This document shows, in pieces, positions 1 through 7,726 of a DNA stretch of 64,000 bases. The stretch lies in the NCBI RefSeq assembly GCF_000143145.1, contig NC_014313.1:3286001-3350000 (forward strand), given 5' to 3'. The stretch is from Hyphomicrobium denitrificans ATCC 51888. GTDB lineage: Bacteria; Pseudomonadota; Alphaproteobacteria; Rhizobiales; Hyphomicrobiaceae. Position 1 is the first letter of the stretch. The number at the start of each line of letters is the position of its first letter. The notes under the pieces are model-generated. The model worked only from the letters and a program-made list of their open reading frames with translations. It was not told where the DNA came from and did no database searches. A program made the translations under genes and the position numbers.

Positions 1-2
1 AA

Positions 3-440
3 CGCGGCGGCGGCGTGCGCAGCTATCACGTGGCAGGTAGCACCGTCTCCGAGGTCATTCCGATTGTGAACGCCAACGTTCGCAAAGAAACTTTCATCAT
101 GACCGACAGCGCCCAACTCTATAAGCGCCAGCTTTCGAACTTCGCCAGCCATGATCGGGTAGACCACAGCGCCTACGAATATGTCCGTTACGCCGAAGGC
201 GCTCCGACCATTCATACCAATACCGTTGAAGGGTACTTCTCAGTCTTCAAGCGCGGCATGCGTGGCACCTACCAGCATTGCGCAGAGAAGCACCTGCATC
301 GGTATCTGGCGGAGTTTGACTTCCGTTACAATGCTCGCATCGCGTTGGGCGTGGATGATGCAGCACGCGCCGAAAAGGCGCTTAAGGGCATCAAGGGCAA
401 GCGTCTGACTTATCGAAAAGCTGGTACAGCCGAAGCTTAG
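3..440 (+). CDS. IS1595-family (ISXO2-like) transposase, 3' part, cut by the window edge
   Basis: The frame is open from the left edge, so only the C-terminal ~146 residues are visible. They look like the end of the ISXO2-like DDE domain: a TDS motif (Asp at base ~105) fits the second catalytic Asp, and an H-x-N-x-V-E-G-Y-F block (bases ~216-240) followed by KRGMRGTYQH is typical of the IS1595 C-terminus with its Asn/Glu pair. The protein would cut and paste its own insertion sequence. It is followed by a 9-bp-stem palindrome and a convergent unknown gene. Whether the element is intact cannot be judged, because the 5' half and left terminal repeat lie outside the window. Family assignment is confident; the exact IS name is unknown. 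Confidence 0.85.
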   Translation, partial: RGGGVRSYHVAGSTVSEVIPIVNANVRKETFIMTDSAQLYKRQLSNFASHDRVDHSAYEYVRYAEGAPTIHTNTVEGYFSVFKRGMRGTYQHCAEKHLHRYLAEFDFRYNARIALGVDDAARAEKALKGIKGKRLTYRKAGTAEA

Positions 441-451
441 CAAGAGGCGGA

Positions 452-476
452 CCAAGCCCCATAAGTAGGGGCTTGG
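452..476. terminator. Palindrome between convergent genes, probable bidirectional terminator
   Basis: CCAAGCCCC at 452-460 pairs perfectly with GGGGCTTGG at 468-476 around a 7-base AT-rich loop. It lies 12 bases after the transposase stop and 7 bases before the stop of the convergent gene at 483. There is no long T-run, so termination is inferred. It could also be part of the right end of the insertion sequence. Confidence 0.5.
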
Positions 477-482
477 CAATTG

Positions 483-983
483 CTAATGGGCGCCATTCAC
501 CTGCGCTGGCGACACCGCTTCGGGTTTTCGCCAATTCCTTCCAACCTTTTCCACGTCCCCGGAAATTTTGCATCTGTGGTCTAAGGCCGACCAAACATTG
601 GCAGTCGGATTTTTCGTATTCAGCACGAAGCCTGATTCCAAGAGCAGATCGGTCACCTGCCTTGTCGAAAGGCCTTGCTTGTTCGCATGCCGTTCGACGA
701 TTTTCGCGCACGCCTCGCCAATTCCATTGTTACCAGTTGCCGTCCTGGCTTGCGGCGTTGTCGCTATCAACGCTGGCGCAAGAGGAGCCGTTTTGGCGAT
801 TTCTCGGGACGCAACCGTTGGAGGGGCTGTGTTTTGCTTAAGATGCGCTGGTGGTGTCGGTACGGAGACTGGGCCATAGATGCCCTCTAATCCCTTGATG
901 ATACGGTCGAGTTCATCCCGTCGAGCGCGCAAATCTGCAAGCACAGCGGCGGAACTTGCTGTTGAAATTGACTCGCTGCCCAT
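483..983 (-). CDS. Hypothetical protein, possible winged-helix C-terminal domain
   Basis: I do not recognise a named family in this 166-residue protein. Residues ~1-40 (LADLRARRDELDRIIKGLEG) look like a short coiled coil. Residues ~40-90 are Pro/Ala/Thr-rich and probably disordered. Residues ~90-150 carry a compact helical pattern (QGLSTRQVTDLLLESGF... NVWSALDHR) ending in KVGRNWR, reminiscent of small winged-helix modules found near restriction or regulatory proteins. This is pattern resemblance only. It starts at ATG 983 and runs convergently toward the transposase fragment. Placement in an accessory stretch suggests it is horizontally acquired. No function is assigned. Confidence 0.55.
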   Translation of the reverse strand: MGSESISTASSAAVLADLRARRDELDRIIKGLEGIYGPVSVPTPPAHLKQNTAPPTVASREIAKTAPLAPALIATTPQARTATGNNGIGEACAKIVERHANKQGLSTRQVTDLLLESGFVLNTKNPTANVWSALDHRCKISGDVEKVGRNWRKPEAVSPAQVNGAH

Positions 984-1015
984 TGGCTGAGCCCTCCATC
1001 TTGTAGTACGGAAAC

Positions 1016-1043
1016 GGGACGGGCGGCGATTTGCGCCCGTCCC
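1016..1043 (+). terminator. Strong hairpin, terminator-like
   Basis: GGGACGGGCG (1016-1025) pairs perfectly with CGCCCGTCCC (1034-1043) around an 8-base loop and is followed by only three T. It lies about 30 bases upstream of the minus-strand start at 983 in a stretch with no convincing gene. It is one of three hairpins within 190 bases. Confidence 0.35.
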
Positions 1044-1059
1044 TTTGCCCTATTGGGTG

Positions 1060-1076
1060 CCCGCGAGGGCGGGTTT
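1060..1076 (+). terminator. Short GC hairpin followed by TTT
   Basis: CCCGC (1060-1064) pairs with GCGGG (1069-1073) over a 4-base loop, followed by TTT. It is a weak terminator candidate, the second of three hairpins between 984 and 1317. Confidence 0.25.
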
Positions 1077-1160
1077 ATGGTTTGGCCGTCATTCTCACCT
1101 CCGCTTGAAGCTGCTGGGATGGGATGGTGCGCTAGTTGGGCCCGTAACAGGGCTCACCAG

Positions 1161-1197
1161 AGGCGACTTGGGAATCCAACCTCCCTTGTCGCCTTTT
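1161..1197 (+). terminator. Two-step hairpin with trailing T residues
   Basis: AGGCGAC (1161-1167) pairs with GTCGCCT (1188-1194). After a TT/TT internal loop a second stem GGGA/TCCC closes over an 8-base loop. The stem ends in a run of four T. The rest of 984-1317 holds no gene I can support, so which transcript this would end is unclear. Confidence 0.35.
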
Positions 1198-1317
1198 GCT
1201 TATGGCCAAGCACAGATCAGACGGCAATCGACGCCTTGGGGTTTTACACCGGAATCTGGTGGCCCTGATTTCGTCTGATGCCTTGACCGCCAAATAAAAC
1301 AGACTCAGGCTGGTGCG

Positions 1318-1500
1318 ATGGCAAAACCAAAAAGCTCTGATTCGAAATCAAGCGCGCAGCAACAAAAGTTCCTCAACGCCGCGCGAGAACTCGGCTGCTC
1401 TGAAGATGATGAGGCGTTCGAGACGGCCCTGAAGAAAGTCGCTTCAGCGCGCGTGCAGAAGCCAAGCAACAAACCAAAGAAAAAACCTTCGGCATCGTAG
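1318..1500 (+). CDS. Small lysine-rich hypothetical protein
   Basis: This is a 60-residue frame starting at ATG. The N-terminus is Ser/Lys-rich. A central acidic helical segment (FLNAARELGCSEDDEAFETALKKVA, quoted here only as residues ~18-44) is followed by a basic tail full of Lys and Pro. Such charge segregation is seen in small nucleic-acid-associated or antitoxin-like proteins, but I recognise no family. It is oriented with the sce7726-family gene and ends 78 bases before that gene's ATG, so the two could share a transcript unless the palindrome at 1520 marks a new promoter. Coding status is moderately likely. Confidence 0.5.
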   Translation: MAKPKSSDSKSSAQQQKFLNAARELGCSEDDEAFETALKKVASARVQKPSNKPKKKPSAS

Positions 1501-1519
1501 TGCCGTGACTCTACTCAGG

Positions 1520-1534
1520 CATGATAAAATCATG
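1520..1534. promoter_or_regulatory. Operator-like palindrome before the sce7726-family gene
   Basis: CATGAT-AAA-ATCATG is a perfect 6-bp inverted repeat in an AT-rich pocket, 44 bases upstream of the ATG at 1579. The setting fits a repressor or autoregulator site, but no cognate regulator is identified. Confidence 0.35.
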
Positions 1535-1578
1535 ATAACCCAGCCAGAGACTATCTCTGGGGGGTGGGCTCAATAATT

Positions 1579-2682
1579 ATGCGCGATAGCGATGTGCGCG
1601 AGGCGCTTCGTGCGCGATTGGGGGCCGAGCACGCTGGTGCTTCGGATACGCGTCTCGTTGAAGAGATGGGCATTTGGTCTGGCACCGTACGCATTGATGT
1701 TGCCGTTATAAACGGTGAGCTAAGCGGCTACGAACTGAAGAGCGACAGCGATACCTTAGAGCGACTTCCCGCTCAGGCCGACATTTACGGCAAGGTTTTC
1801 GACCGCATGACCCTCGTTGTCGGTAGTAAGCACGCAAAGAAAGCGCTCAAGATTATTCCCAAGTGGTGGGGATGTTTGGAAGCGCGGGTATCCGACAATC
1901 GTCTTGTGTTGAAGCACAAACGAAAAGCTCGGATTAATCCAGGCCGGGACGCTAAGATCATCGCGCAGCTTCTTTGGAAAGAAGAAGCATTAGCGATTCT
2001 TGACTTTCACGGGCTCGCAGGCGGGTGGCGCTCCCGCCGCTCTGCCGAGATTTTGGAGCGTCTTGTGGAGCGGATACCATTTGCTTCACTCACGGCGCAT
2101 GTTCGCGCCGCGCTCAAGGCAAGGCCGTCGTTAGGGCAACGTGTGGCGTGTGATCTCAATATGCCGATTGAGATTCAAGCCAACCCAGACGCCCGGGTTG
2201 CCAACCGAAAAACTAGGGTCGGCATGCATGGCGTCGATCTGACCGTCCGCCCAGCAATGCTTAAGAGCATGCCGCGGCTTCAAGGCGACTATTTGCTTGG
2301 CATAGCTCCGGAGCTGTTGGCTCATGGGCATAGCGCCTGGACCTTTGATCTTGACGCCGCGGAACACGGCGAACTTCTCGGGCAAACTGTACTTGGCATT
2401 AATAGGCACAAGAGCCTCGATCTCGATCGGAGGGCCAGGAGCGATACTGCCGTAATCGCCGAAATCCAGTCTGTAGGGAAGGCCGTGCGTGGTGAGAGTG
2501 CGCCAGAGGATAAATTCGTGCCTCGGCAGCATGGTTCGGCCAAGGCTAAAGCCCGAAAGCGTAGTCGGAATCGAGCAACCAATCAGGGTAACGGTTCTCC
2601 AAGAACTGCCGCTATGAAGGCTGGCAAATGCATTCGCAACAGAGACTCCAAGGGCCGCTACGTTAGCAACGCTGCCACCTAG
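1579..2682 (+). CDS. sce7726 family protein with PD-(D/E)XK-like core and an unusual C-terminal extension
   Basis: Residues ~1-190 match the sce7726 family pattern as I know it: an N-terminal MRDSDVREAL segment, then R-I-D40-V-A-V, G-Y-E52-L-K54-S-D-S-D-T, and later KWWGCLEA and LLWKEEALAIL. D40...E52-x-K54, with Gln66 after it, is the arrangement of PD-(D/E)XK nucleases, so nuclease activity is a reasonable inference but unproven. I chose ATG 1579 over an in-frame GTG at 1564 because family members begin MRDSDVR and a G-rich stretch lies upstream. The remaining ~175 residues run on the antisense of the convergent gene and look unlike the family; natural members are, to my memory, near 200 residues. 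This suggests a lost stop codon. The partner gene is at 2131-3174 on the other strand. Confidence 0.75.
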   Translation: MRDSDVREALRARLGAEHAGASDTRLVEEMGIWSGTVRIDVAVINGELSGYELKSDSDTLERLPAQADIYGKVFDRMTLVVGSKHAKKALKIIPKWWGCLEARVSDNRLVLKHKRKARINPGRDAKIIAQLLWKEEALAILDFHGLAGGWRSRRSAEILERLVERIPFASLTAHVRAALKARPSLGQRVACDLNMPIEIQANPDARVANRKTRVGMHGVDLTVRPAMLKSMPRLQGDYLLGIAPELLAHGHSAWTFDLDAAEHGELLGQTVLGINRHKSLDLDRRARSDTAVIAEIQSVGKAVRGESAPEDKFVPRQHGSAKAKARKRSRNRATNQGNGSPRTAAMKAGKCIRNRDSKGRYVSNAAT

Positions 2683-3174
2683 ATCGACTATGAGATCTGT
2701 ATCTGATGCGGGGTAGGGCCATTTGGGCACCCACGCGCTCGCAGCCGTCATTTCGGGTAGAGAAATCCTCAACCCGATACCCGAACCGCTAGCAGCCGCC
2801 ATCTTCTTCGCGGCGACTTGGTAATTGACCGGCGAGGTCAACTCGACCACCGGAATAATGTTCAAGCCGCCTACACTTGCCGCTTTTGCGATGTCGATCA
2901 GAGGATGTGCGGAGCCATCCACCAGCTGTGATGCGTCCAAGTACACAGGCTCTACGCCCCAGGCATCAGAGACTTGCTTTGCAAAGAATTCGGCCGCCGT
3001 TAGCGGCGTGTGACCCTTCTTTGGTTTTGTTGCTCGCGGGCCGCTGTATTGCTTCGGCCAAAGTTGAATGAGGGGAGCTACGCCGCGTCCGCCTGTAGCG
3101 CTGACGTTCAATAGCCCGGTTCTGTCGTTGAGCTTCCATCGAAGAACAGGCATGTATCGAAATTGCTTGGCCAT
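2131..3174 (-). CDS. Beta family protein (sce7725-type), function unknown
   Basis: This 347-residue protein opens with YMPVLRWKLNDRTGLLNV and continues through PLIQLWP, VEPVYLDASQL and LNIIPVVEL, the start-strand-strand pattern of the beta-protein family (after phage T4 beta) and of the sce7725 proteins that often neighbour sce7726 genes. The repeated beta-alpha units (VYLD, IPVVEL, GIGLRISL, DLIVDLGG) suggest a TIM-barrel-like fold; no catalytic residues are evident. It starts at ATG 3174 and converges on the sce7726 gene, sharing 552 bases on opposite strands. The overlap lies in its C-terminal half (GPPIEIEALVP... RHALKHCWADG), which reads as real protein, so this strand is the likelier coding strand there. 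Family call is moderately sure. Confidence 0.7.
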   Translation of the reverse strand: MAKQFRYMPVLRWKLNDRTGLLNVSATGGRGVAPLIQLWPKQYSGPRATKPKKGHTPLTAAEFFAKQVSDAWGVEPVYLDASQLVDGSAHPLIDIAKAASVGGLNIIPVVELTSPVNYQVAAKKMAAASGSGIGLRISLPEMTAASAWVPKWPYPASDTDLIVDLGGSVANVAALGVSVANAFASLHSGSSWRTVTLIGCSIPTTLSGFSLGRTMLPRHEFILWRTLTTHGLPYRLDFGDYGSIAPGPPIEIEALVPINAKYSLPEKFAVFRGVKIKGPGAMPMSQQLRSYAKQIVALKPRHALKHCWADGQIDAMHADPSFSVGNPGVWVGLNLNRHIEITRHTLP

Positions 3175-3219
3175 AATCCCCCCAAGAAAACGCCCCCCGG
3201 CTTGTTCGTCGCCGGGACT

Positions 3220-3238
3220 TATATCGGTACGCGATATA
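3220..3238. promoter_or_regulatory. Operator-like palindrome before the beta-family gene
   Basis: TATATCG (3220-3226) and CGATATA (3232-3238) form a perfect 7-bp inverted repeat around 5 bases, 45 bases upstream of the minus-strand start at 3174. The arms resemble -10 boxes, so it may combine a promoter with an operator. It differs from the palindrome at 1520. Confidence 0.35.
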
Positions 3239-3306
3239 ACCGATTCTTGGGTGTGTTAAAAGGATAATCCCGTGAGGCCGTAAAGAACAAACAAAGAACG
3301 TCTCTG

Positions 3307-3672
3307 TTAGACGAGAAAGACAGCGGCGAGCAGGCAGGAGAGCGCGAGCGCGAACAGGTGGTCGAGCCACCGCTTGTCGAGCCACGCCGGGAGCTCGCGG
3401 TAGCGCGGCACCTTTCGGATCAGCCAGACCATGCCGTAGGCGATCCAGGTGAGCATGAAGAGCGTAGCAAGCGCCGCTTTCGTGGGCGGCTGGGGTCCCT
3501 CGGCCGATAGCATCAGGACGCCGATACCAACGGCGATGTAGAGCGCGTAGACGCCCATCCATCTGAGCGTTTGCCAGAAGCCTTTTCGATCCCGGCGATA
3601 CTGCTCGACGGCAGGCGGGATCGACATCGCAAACGAGAGAGCGGCGGTCAGGATTGCAAAGAGTGGCCCCAT
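3307..3672 (-). CDS. Small integral membrane protein, unknown function
   Basis: This is a 121-residue protein with three or four hydrophobic segments: residues ~2-18, ~38-57, ~67-85 and ~104-120. A positively charged loop (EQYRRDRKGF) follows the first helix, which would place that loop in the cytoplasm. No family is recognised. It is the last gene of a minus-strand run and starts 23 bases after the stop of the secreted-protein gene, consistent with co-transcription. This is where base composition and gene type return to normal chromosomal character after the accessory stretch. Confidence 0.6.
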   Translation of the reverse strand: MGPLFAILTAALSFAMSIPPAVEQYRRDRKGFWQTLRWMGVYALYIAVGIGVLMLSAEGPQPPTKAALATLFMLTWIAYGMVWLIRKVPRYRELPAWLDKRWLDHLFALALSCLLAAVFLV

Positions 3673-3695
3673 CGCTTCCGAACCACTGTTTGCGG

Positions 3696-4211
3696 TCAGC
3701 CCTTTTTCATCGCCATCGACAGGCCGACGAGGGACGAATTGACGAACTGAATTTCGACGGCCTGCATCGTTCCGCGCACGATGATGTCCATGTTCGCCGT
3801 GATGTCGGCGCCCTTGACGATGATGCGAAATCCTTTCGGCGTGACTTCGCCCGTCAGATCGCCTTCGAAATTATGGATCGTTTCTTTCCAGTGCCCGGTG
3901 AGCTTGCCGGCGTCTTCCTTGAGATTGCTGATAACCTCGACGGCGCCCGACGAGGTCGCGCAGCGGATGGTCTGCTTCAACTCGTTCTGCGCGGCGGGAT
4001 CGAGCAGATAGGTCGCGCGGCATTTGACGCGTTCGGGCTTGCTCTCCTTGAAGCCCAGGATGCCGTCGCCGGTCCAACGTCCGATGAGTGCATCGAACGG
4101 CGAGGTTGCGATCGCGTCGGCGCTTGGCGACGCGAGACTTCCCGCGGTGAAGAAAAGCGCCGCGAGAGCAACGCGCGATGCAGTCCGGTATCCGAAAGTT
4201 CCTGGCATCAT
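3696..4211 (-). CDS. Secreted hypothetical protein
   Basis: A 171-residue protein is predicted when started at the double ATG at 4211. That start gives a clean signal peptide (basic YRTASR, hydrophobic VALAALFFTAGSLA, cleavage near SADA), has GGAAGG 11 bases upstream and avoids overlap with gshB; the longer frame to 4274 would bury the signal. The mature part begins SPFDALIGRWTGDG and is a beta-rich pattern (LTGHWKETIHNFEGDLTGEV... GFRIIVKG) like lipocalin-type DUF proteins that start with an IGxWxGxG motif. The function is unknown; it is probably periplasmic. It follows gshB on the same strand. Confidence 0.65.
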   Translation of the reverse strand: MMPGTFGYRTASRVALAALFFTAGSLASPSADAIATSPFDALIGRWTGDGILGFKESKPERVKCRATYLLDPAAQNELKQTIRCATSSGAVEVISNLKEDAGKLTGHWKETIHNFEGDLTGEVTPKGFRIIVKGADITANMDIIVRGTMQAVEIQFVNSSLVGLSMAMKKG

Positions 4212-4263
4212 GGATTGTCCAACCTTCCGATTGCGATTGGGCGCGCGTCTTCCGGTTGGAACG

Positions 4264-5214
4264 TCACGCAGCATGGGCTTTTTTCTTTTCGATAACGTCC
4301 CAGATCATCGCGGCGATATCGTTGCCGCCGAACGCCTTGACCTGGCGAATTCCCGTTGGCGACGTGACATTAATCTCGGTCAGATACGGACCGATGACAT
4401 CGATGCCGGTGAAGATCAGTCCGCGCTTCTTGAGTTCTGGTTTCAGCCGGGCGCAGATTTCCTCGTCGCGCTTTGTCAGCTTGGCGGCGACGGCCGTTCC
4501 GCCGACGTGCAGGTTCGAGCGCGTTTCTCCGGCTTGCGGCACACGATTGAGCGCGCCTGCGACTTCGCCATCGACGAGAATGATGCGCTTGTCGCCGTCT
4601 TTCACTTCGGGACGGAATTCCTGAACCATGAACGGCTCACGGAAAACAGTCTGAAAGAGTTCCACCAGGGACGCGAGGTTGCCGTCGTCCGGCTTGATGC
4701 GGAACACGGCTGCGCCGCCGTTGCCATACAGCGGCTTGATGATGATGTCCTTGTATTCTTTGCGGAACGCCTGAACGTCGGCGAGCGAGCGCGTGACGAG
4801 CGTCGGCGGCATCAGATCAAGGAAGTCGAGGACGAACAGCTTTTCCGGCGCGTTGCGCACGTGCGCGGGATCGTTGACGACGAGCGTTTTCGGATGGATG
4901 CGCTCAAGAAGATGCGTGGTCGTGATGTAGGCCATATCGAACGGCGGGTCCTGCCGCAGCAAGACGACGTCGAGGTCCCCGAGATTTTCAACGCGCGCGT
5001 TCGAAAGCGCGAAGTGTGCGCCGTGCTTGTCTTCGACGTTCAGGCTCTGGCCGCGCGCCAGAAGCTTATCGCCGTGCAGCGAGAGATCGGCGGGCGTGTA
5101 ATAGAAAATGTCGTGCCCGCGCTTTTGCGCTTCGAGCAGGATCGCGAACGTCGAATCGCCCTTGATGTCGATGCGATCGATCGGGTCCATTTGCACGGCA
5201 ATGCGTAGGGGCAT
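4264..5214 (-). CDS. gshB: Glutathione synthetase
   Basis: Joins gamma-glutamylcysteine and glycine to make glutathione using ATP, in the cytoplasm. The 316-residue length is typical. The N-terminal domain begins [12 protein letters not shown] with the family's D-P-I-D-x-I-x-x-x-x-D-S-T-F pattern (residues ~10-22). The ATP-grasp core follows: [17 protein letters not shown] (~150-166), MVQEF (~195), [15 protein letters not shown] (~208-222), R-x-N-L-H-x-G-G (~232-239), and the metal-binding [17 protein letters not shown] near the end. It starts at ATG 5214 and is separated from priA by 174 bases in which I see no other gene. Confidence 0.96.
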   Translation of the reverse strand: MPLRIAVQMDPIDRIDIKGDSTFAILLEAQKRGHDIFYYTPADLSLHGDKLLARGQSLNVEDKHGAHFALSNARVENLGDLDVVLLRQDPPFDMAYITTTHLLERIHPKTLVVNDPAHVRNAPEKLFVLDFLDLMPPTLVTRSLADVQAFRKEYKDIIIKPLYGNGGAAVFRIKPDDGNLASLVELFQTVFREPFMVQEFRPEVKDGDKRIILVDGEVAGALNRVPQAGETRSNLHVGGTAVAAKLTKRDEEICARLKPELKKRGLIFTGIDVIGPYLTEINVTSPTGIRQVKAFGGNDIAAMIWDVIEKKKAHAA

Positions 5215-5388
5215 GGGAGTCTTTCGAATGCGTAAGGGTCGCTGATTTCGTGTCGCCCTGATGCCGCGACACCCGCTCGTCGTTTAGCCGATTTGCTGTG
5301 CCTGCGAAACGCCGCTTGCTGCGGTCTCTGGGGCTGGCCGCTGCCTATGGCAAACATGCCGCATTTGACCGCTGCCAAGCGAGCGCCG

Positions 5389-7623
5389 TCAGAGGAAATT
5401 ATAGGGGTCGATATCGACGGTTATGCGGACGTCGCTTTTCAGTTTTGGAATGGTTCCAGCCCAGGCGCGGAGATATGCCTGCAGGTCGACGTCGCGCGGG
5501 GCCTTGACCAGTAGCCTCCAGCGGTGGCGTCCGCGCACGACGGCAATCGGCGCTTCGACGGGTCCCAAGACCGAGATCACCTCTGATTGCGGCGCACGGC
5601 GTGCGATGTCGCGCGCGGTGACTTCGGTCAGGGCTTTGTCGCGCGCCGAGATGACGATCGCAGCCAAACGTCCGTAGGGCGGGAGCAAACCGGACTGGCG
5701 CGTCTTCACCTCGTAATTCAGAAACGCATCACGGTCACCGGCGACGATCGCCTGCATCACCGGATGATCGGTCGAATACGTTTGCACGAAACCGCGGCCG
5801 ACGAAGCTCGTGCGGCCGGCGCGGCCCGTCACCTGGTGAAGCAATTGGAACGTGCGTTCTGCCGAGCGTGGATCGGCGCCGTGCGCGAGGCCCAAGTCGC
5901 CGTCGACGACGCCGACCAGCGCGAGGCCCGGAAAGTTATGACCCTTGGCGACGATCTGCGTGCCGATGATGATGTCGAATTCGCGCGCTTCGATTCCACG
6001 AATGATTTCGCGCATTTCCGCCAGACCAGGAATGAGATCCGATGACAGCAGCGCGACGCGTGCGTCGGGAAAGCGCTCTTTCACTTCCTCCTGCACGCGC
6101 TCGACGCCGGGGCCGCACGCGACGAGTGTTCCGGGCTCGCCGCACTTCGGGCACTTCTCTGGGAGCGATAGCGAAAAACCGCAGTGGTGGCAGGTCAGCT
6201 TTTTCTTGAAGCGGTGCTCGACGAGCCACGCGGTGCACTGCGGACATTCGAGGCGATGGCCGCAGGCACGGCAAAGCGTCAACGGCGCGTATCCTCGACG
6301 ATTGAGAAAGAGCAGTGTTTGCTGGTCTTTTTCGAGCGTTTCGGTGATTGCGCCGACGAGGCGCTGCGCCAGCCATTTGCCCGGTTCGAGCTTCTCGGCC
6401 TTGAGGTCGATCAGCGACACGTCCGGCATCGCGACGCCCGAAAAGCGTCCAGGCAGCACGGCATGGCGATAGCGTCCGACGAGCGCGTTGACGTGGCTTT
6501 CGATCGACGGGGTCGCGGACGCGAGCACAACCGGAAACTTGCCGAGATTGCCGCGCACGACCGCCATATCGCGCGCCTGATAGTGGACGCGGTCTTCCTG
6601 CTTGAAGCCCTGGTCGTGTTCTTCGTCGATGACGATCAGGCCGAGTTGCACGAAGGGGAGGAACAGCGCCGAACGTGCGCCGACGACACAACGCACGTCA
6701 CCGCGCGCGACGCCTTTCCAGATGCGTCCGCGCTCGGCCGGGCTCAAGGCCGAGTGCCATTCGACCGGCGGCGCGCCGAAGCGTTGCGCGAAACGGTCGA
6801 GGAATTGGCTCGTCAGCGCGATTTCGGGGAGCATGATCAGCGCTTGATCACCCACTTCGAGAGCGCGCGCGACGGCCTCGAAATAGACTTCGGTCTTGCC
6901 TGATCCCGTCACGCCATCGAGTAACGTGACGGAAAAATTCTTCGCATCCACCGCGGCGACGAGGGTGGCGACGGCTTGCGCTTGCTTGTCGGTGAAGTCG
7001 GTCGTCGCGTGCGCGGGTTGCGGGCGCGGAAAGACGCGTTCTGGAATTGCGACTTCGACGAGGTTGCCGGAGGCCGCCAATCCATCGATCACGCCGGTCG
7101 AGCACGCCGCGAGATTCGCGAGGTCCGATTTTACGCGAATGAGACCGTCGGCGGCGATCTCAAGAACGCGCGTGCGCGCTTGCGTCATCTTCGGCGGCAA
7201 CGGCGCGCCTTCCACCAGCCTGACGCCGAAGCGATGTTTCGGCGGCTCGAAGGCGGCGTCGGCGCTCATCATCATGCGCGCGACCATGCCGAGCGGCGCC
7301 AGCGTGTAGCGCGCCACCCATTCCGCAAAGCGCATCGAGATTTCGGGAAGCCGCGGTGCATCGATCAGGCTGGTCAGGGATTTCAGCTTCTTCGGGTCGA
7401 CGGCCTTGCCGTCGCCACGTTGGCCGTCCCATACAATGCCGATGCGCGTTTGCGGCCCGAATGGGACGAGCACGAACGAACCTGGGGGCACCTCGACGCC
7501 GTCCGGCACGAGATAGTCGTACGTCTGATCGAGCGCGACCGGCATCAGCACGGGCACGCTGCGGGCGCCGGAAAGGGCGCCGTTATCCAGGATTTCGAGC
7601 AGACTATCCAAAGGGACGTTCAA
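5389..7623 (-). CDS. priA: Primosomal protein N' (replication restart helicase)
   Basis: PriA recognises stalled or recombined forks and reloads the replisome. This 744-residue protein has the N-terminal DNA-binding domain (residues ~25-120), Walker A DGVTGSGKTEV (~236-246), the DEEH box of superfamily 2 helicases (333-336), and zinc-binding cysteines in pairs: CRAC (451/454), C460, C463, C478, C481, C491 and C494. The helicase C-domain follows with GTQIVAKGH and QVTGRAGR (motif VI). In many relatives priA is followed by the ATP synthase operon; that is not so here. It starts at 7623, divergent from the aldolase gene 103 bases away. Confidence 0.96.
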   Translation of the reverse strand: MNVPLDSLLEILDNGALSGARSVPVLMPVALDQTYDYLVPDGVEVPPGSFVLVPFGPQTRIGIVWDGQRGDGKAVDPKKLKSLTSLIDAPRLPEISMRFAEWVARYTLAPLGMVARMMMSADAAFEPPKHRFGVRLVEGAPLPPKMTQARTRVLEIAADGLIRVKSDLANLAACSTGVIDGLAASGNLVEVAIPERVFPRPQPAHATTDFTDKQAQAVATLVAAVDAKNFSVTLLDGVTGSGKTEVYFEAVARALEVGDQALIMLPEIALTSQFLDRFAQRFGAPPVEWHSALSPAERGRIWKGVARGDVRCVVGARSALFLPFVQLGLIVIDEEHDQGFKQEDRVHYQARDMAVVRGNLGKFPVVLASATPSIESHVNALVGRYRHAVLPGRFSGVAMPDVSLIDLKAEKLEPGKWLAQRLVGAITETLEKDQQTLLFLNRRGYAPLTLCRACGHRLECPQCTAWLVEHRFKKKLTCHHCGFSLSLPEKCPKCGEPGTLVACGPGVERVQEEVKERFPDARVALLSSDLIPGLAEMREIIRGIEAREFDIIIGTQIVAKGHNFPGLALVGVVDGDLGLAHGADPRSAERTFQLLHQVTGRAGRTSFVGRGFVQTYSTDHPVMQAIVAGDRDAFLNYEVKTRQSGLLPPYGRLAAIVISARDKALTEVTARDIARRAPQSEVISVLGPVEAPIAVVRGRHRWRLLVKAPRDVDLQAYLRAWAGTIPKLKSDVRITVDIDPYNFL

Positions 7624-7726
7624 CGGACTAGAAGCTTCTCCCGAGAATCGAGCGTGCTAGGTTTGCCTTAAGTTGCGGCGCACCGAAGGCAAGCCGAAAA
7701 GTTAAGAGACGAACCAGGAGCAGGAT

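Noticed and set aside
1161..1197. Integron attC site
   Set aside because: The two-step stem resembles attC, but the RYYYAAC/GTTRRRY core pair at the ends is missing and no integrase lies nearby.
4024..5208. 394-codon plus-strand frame opposite gshB
   Set aside because: Antisense shadow; gshB motifs are unmistakable on the minus strand.
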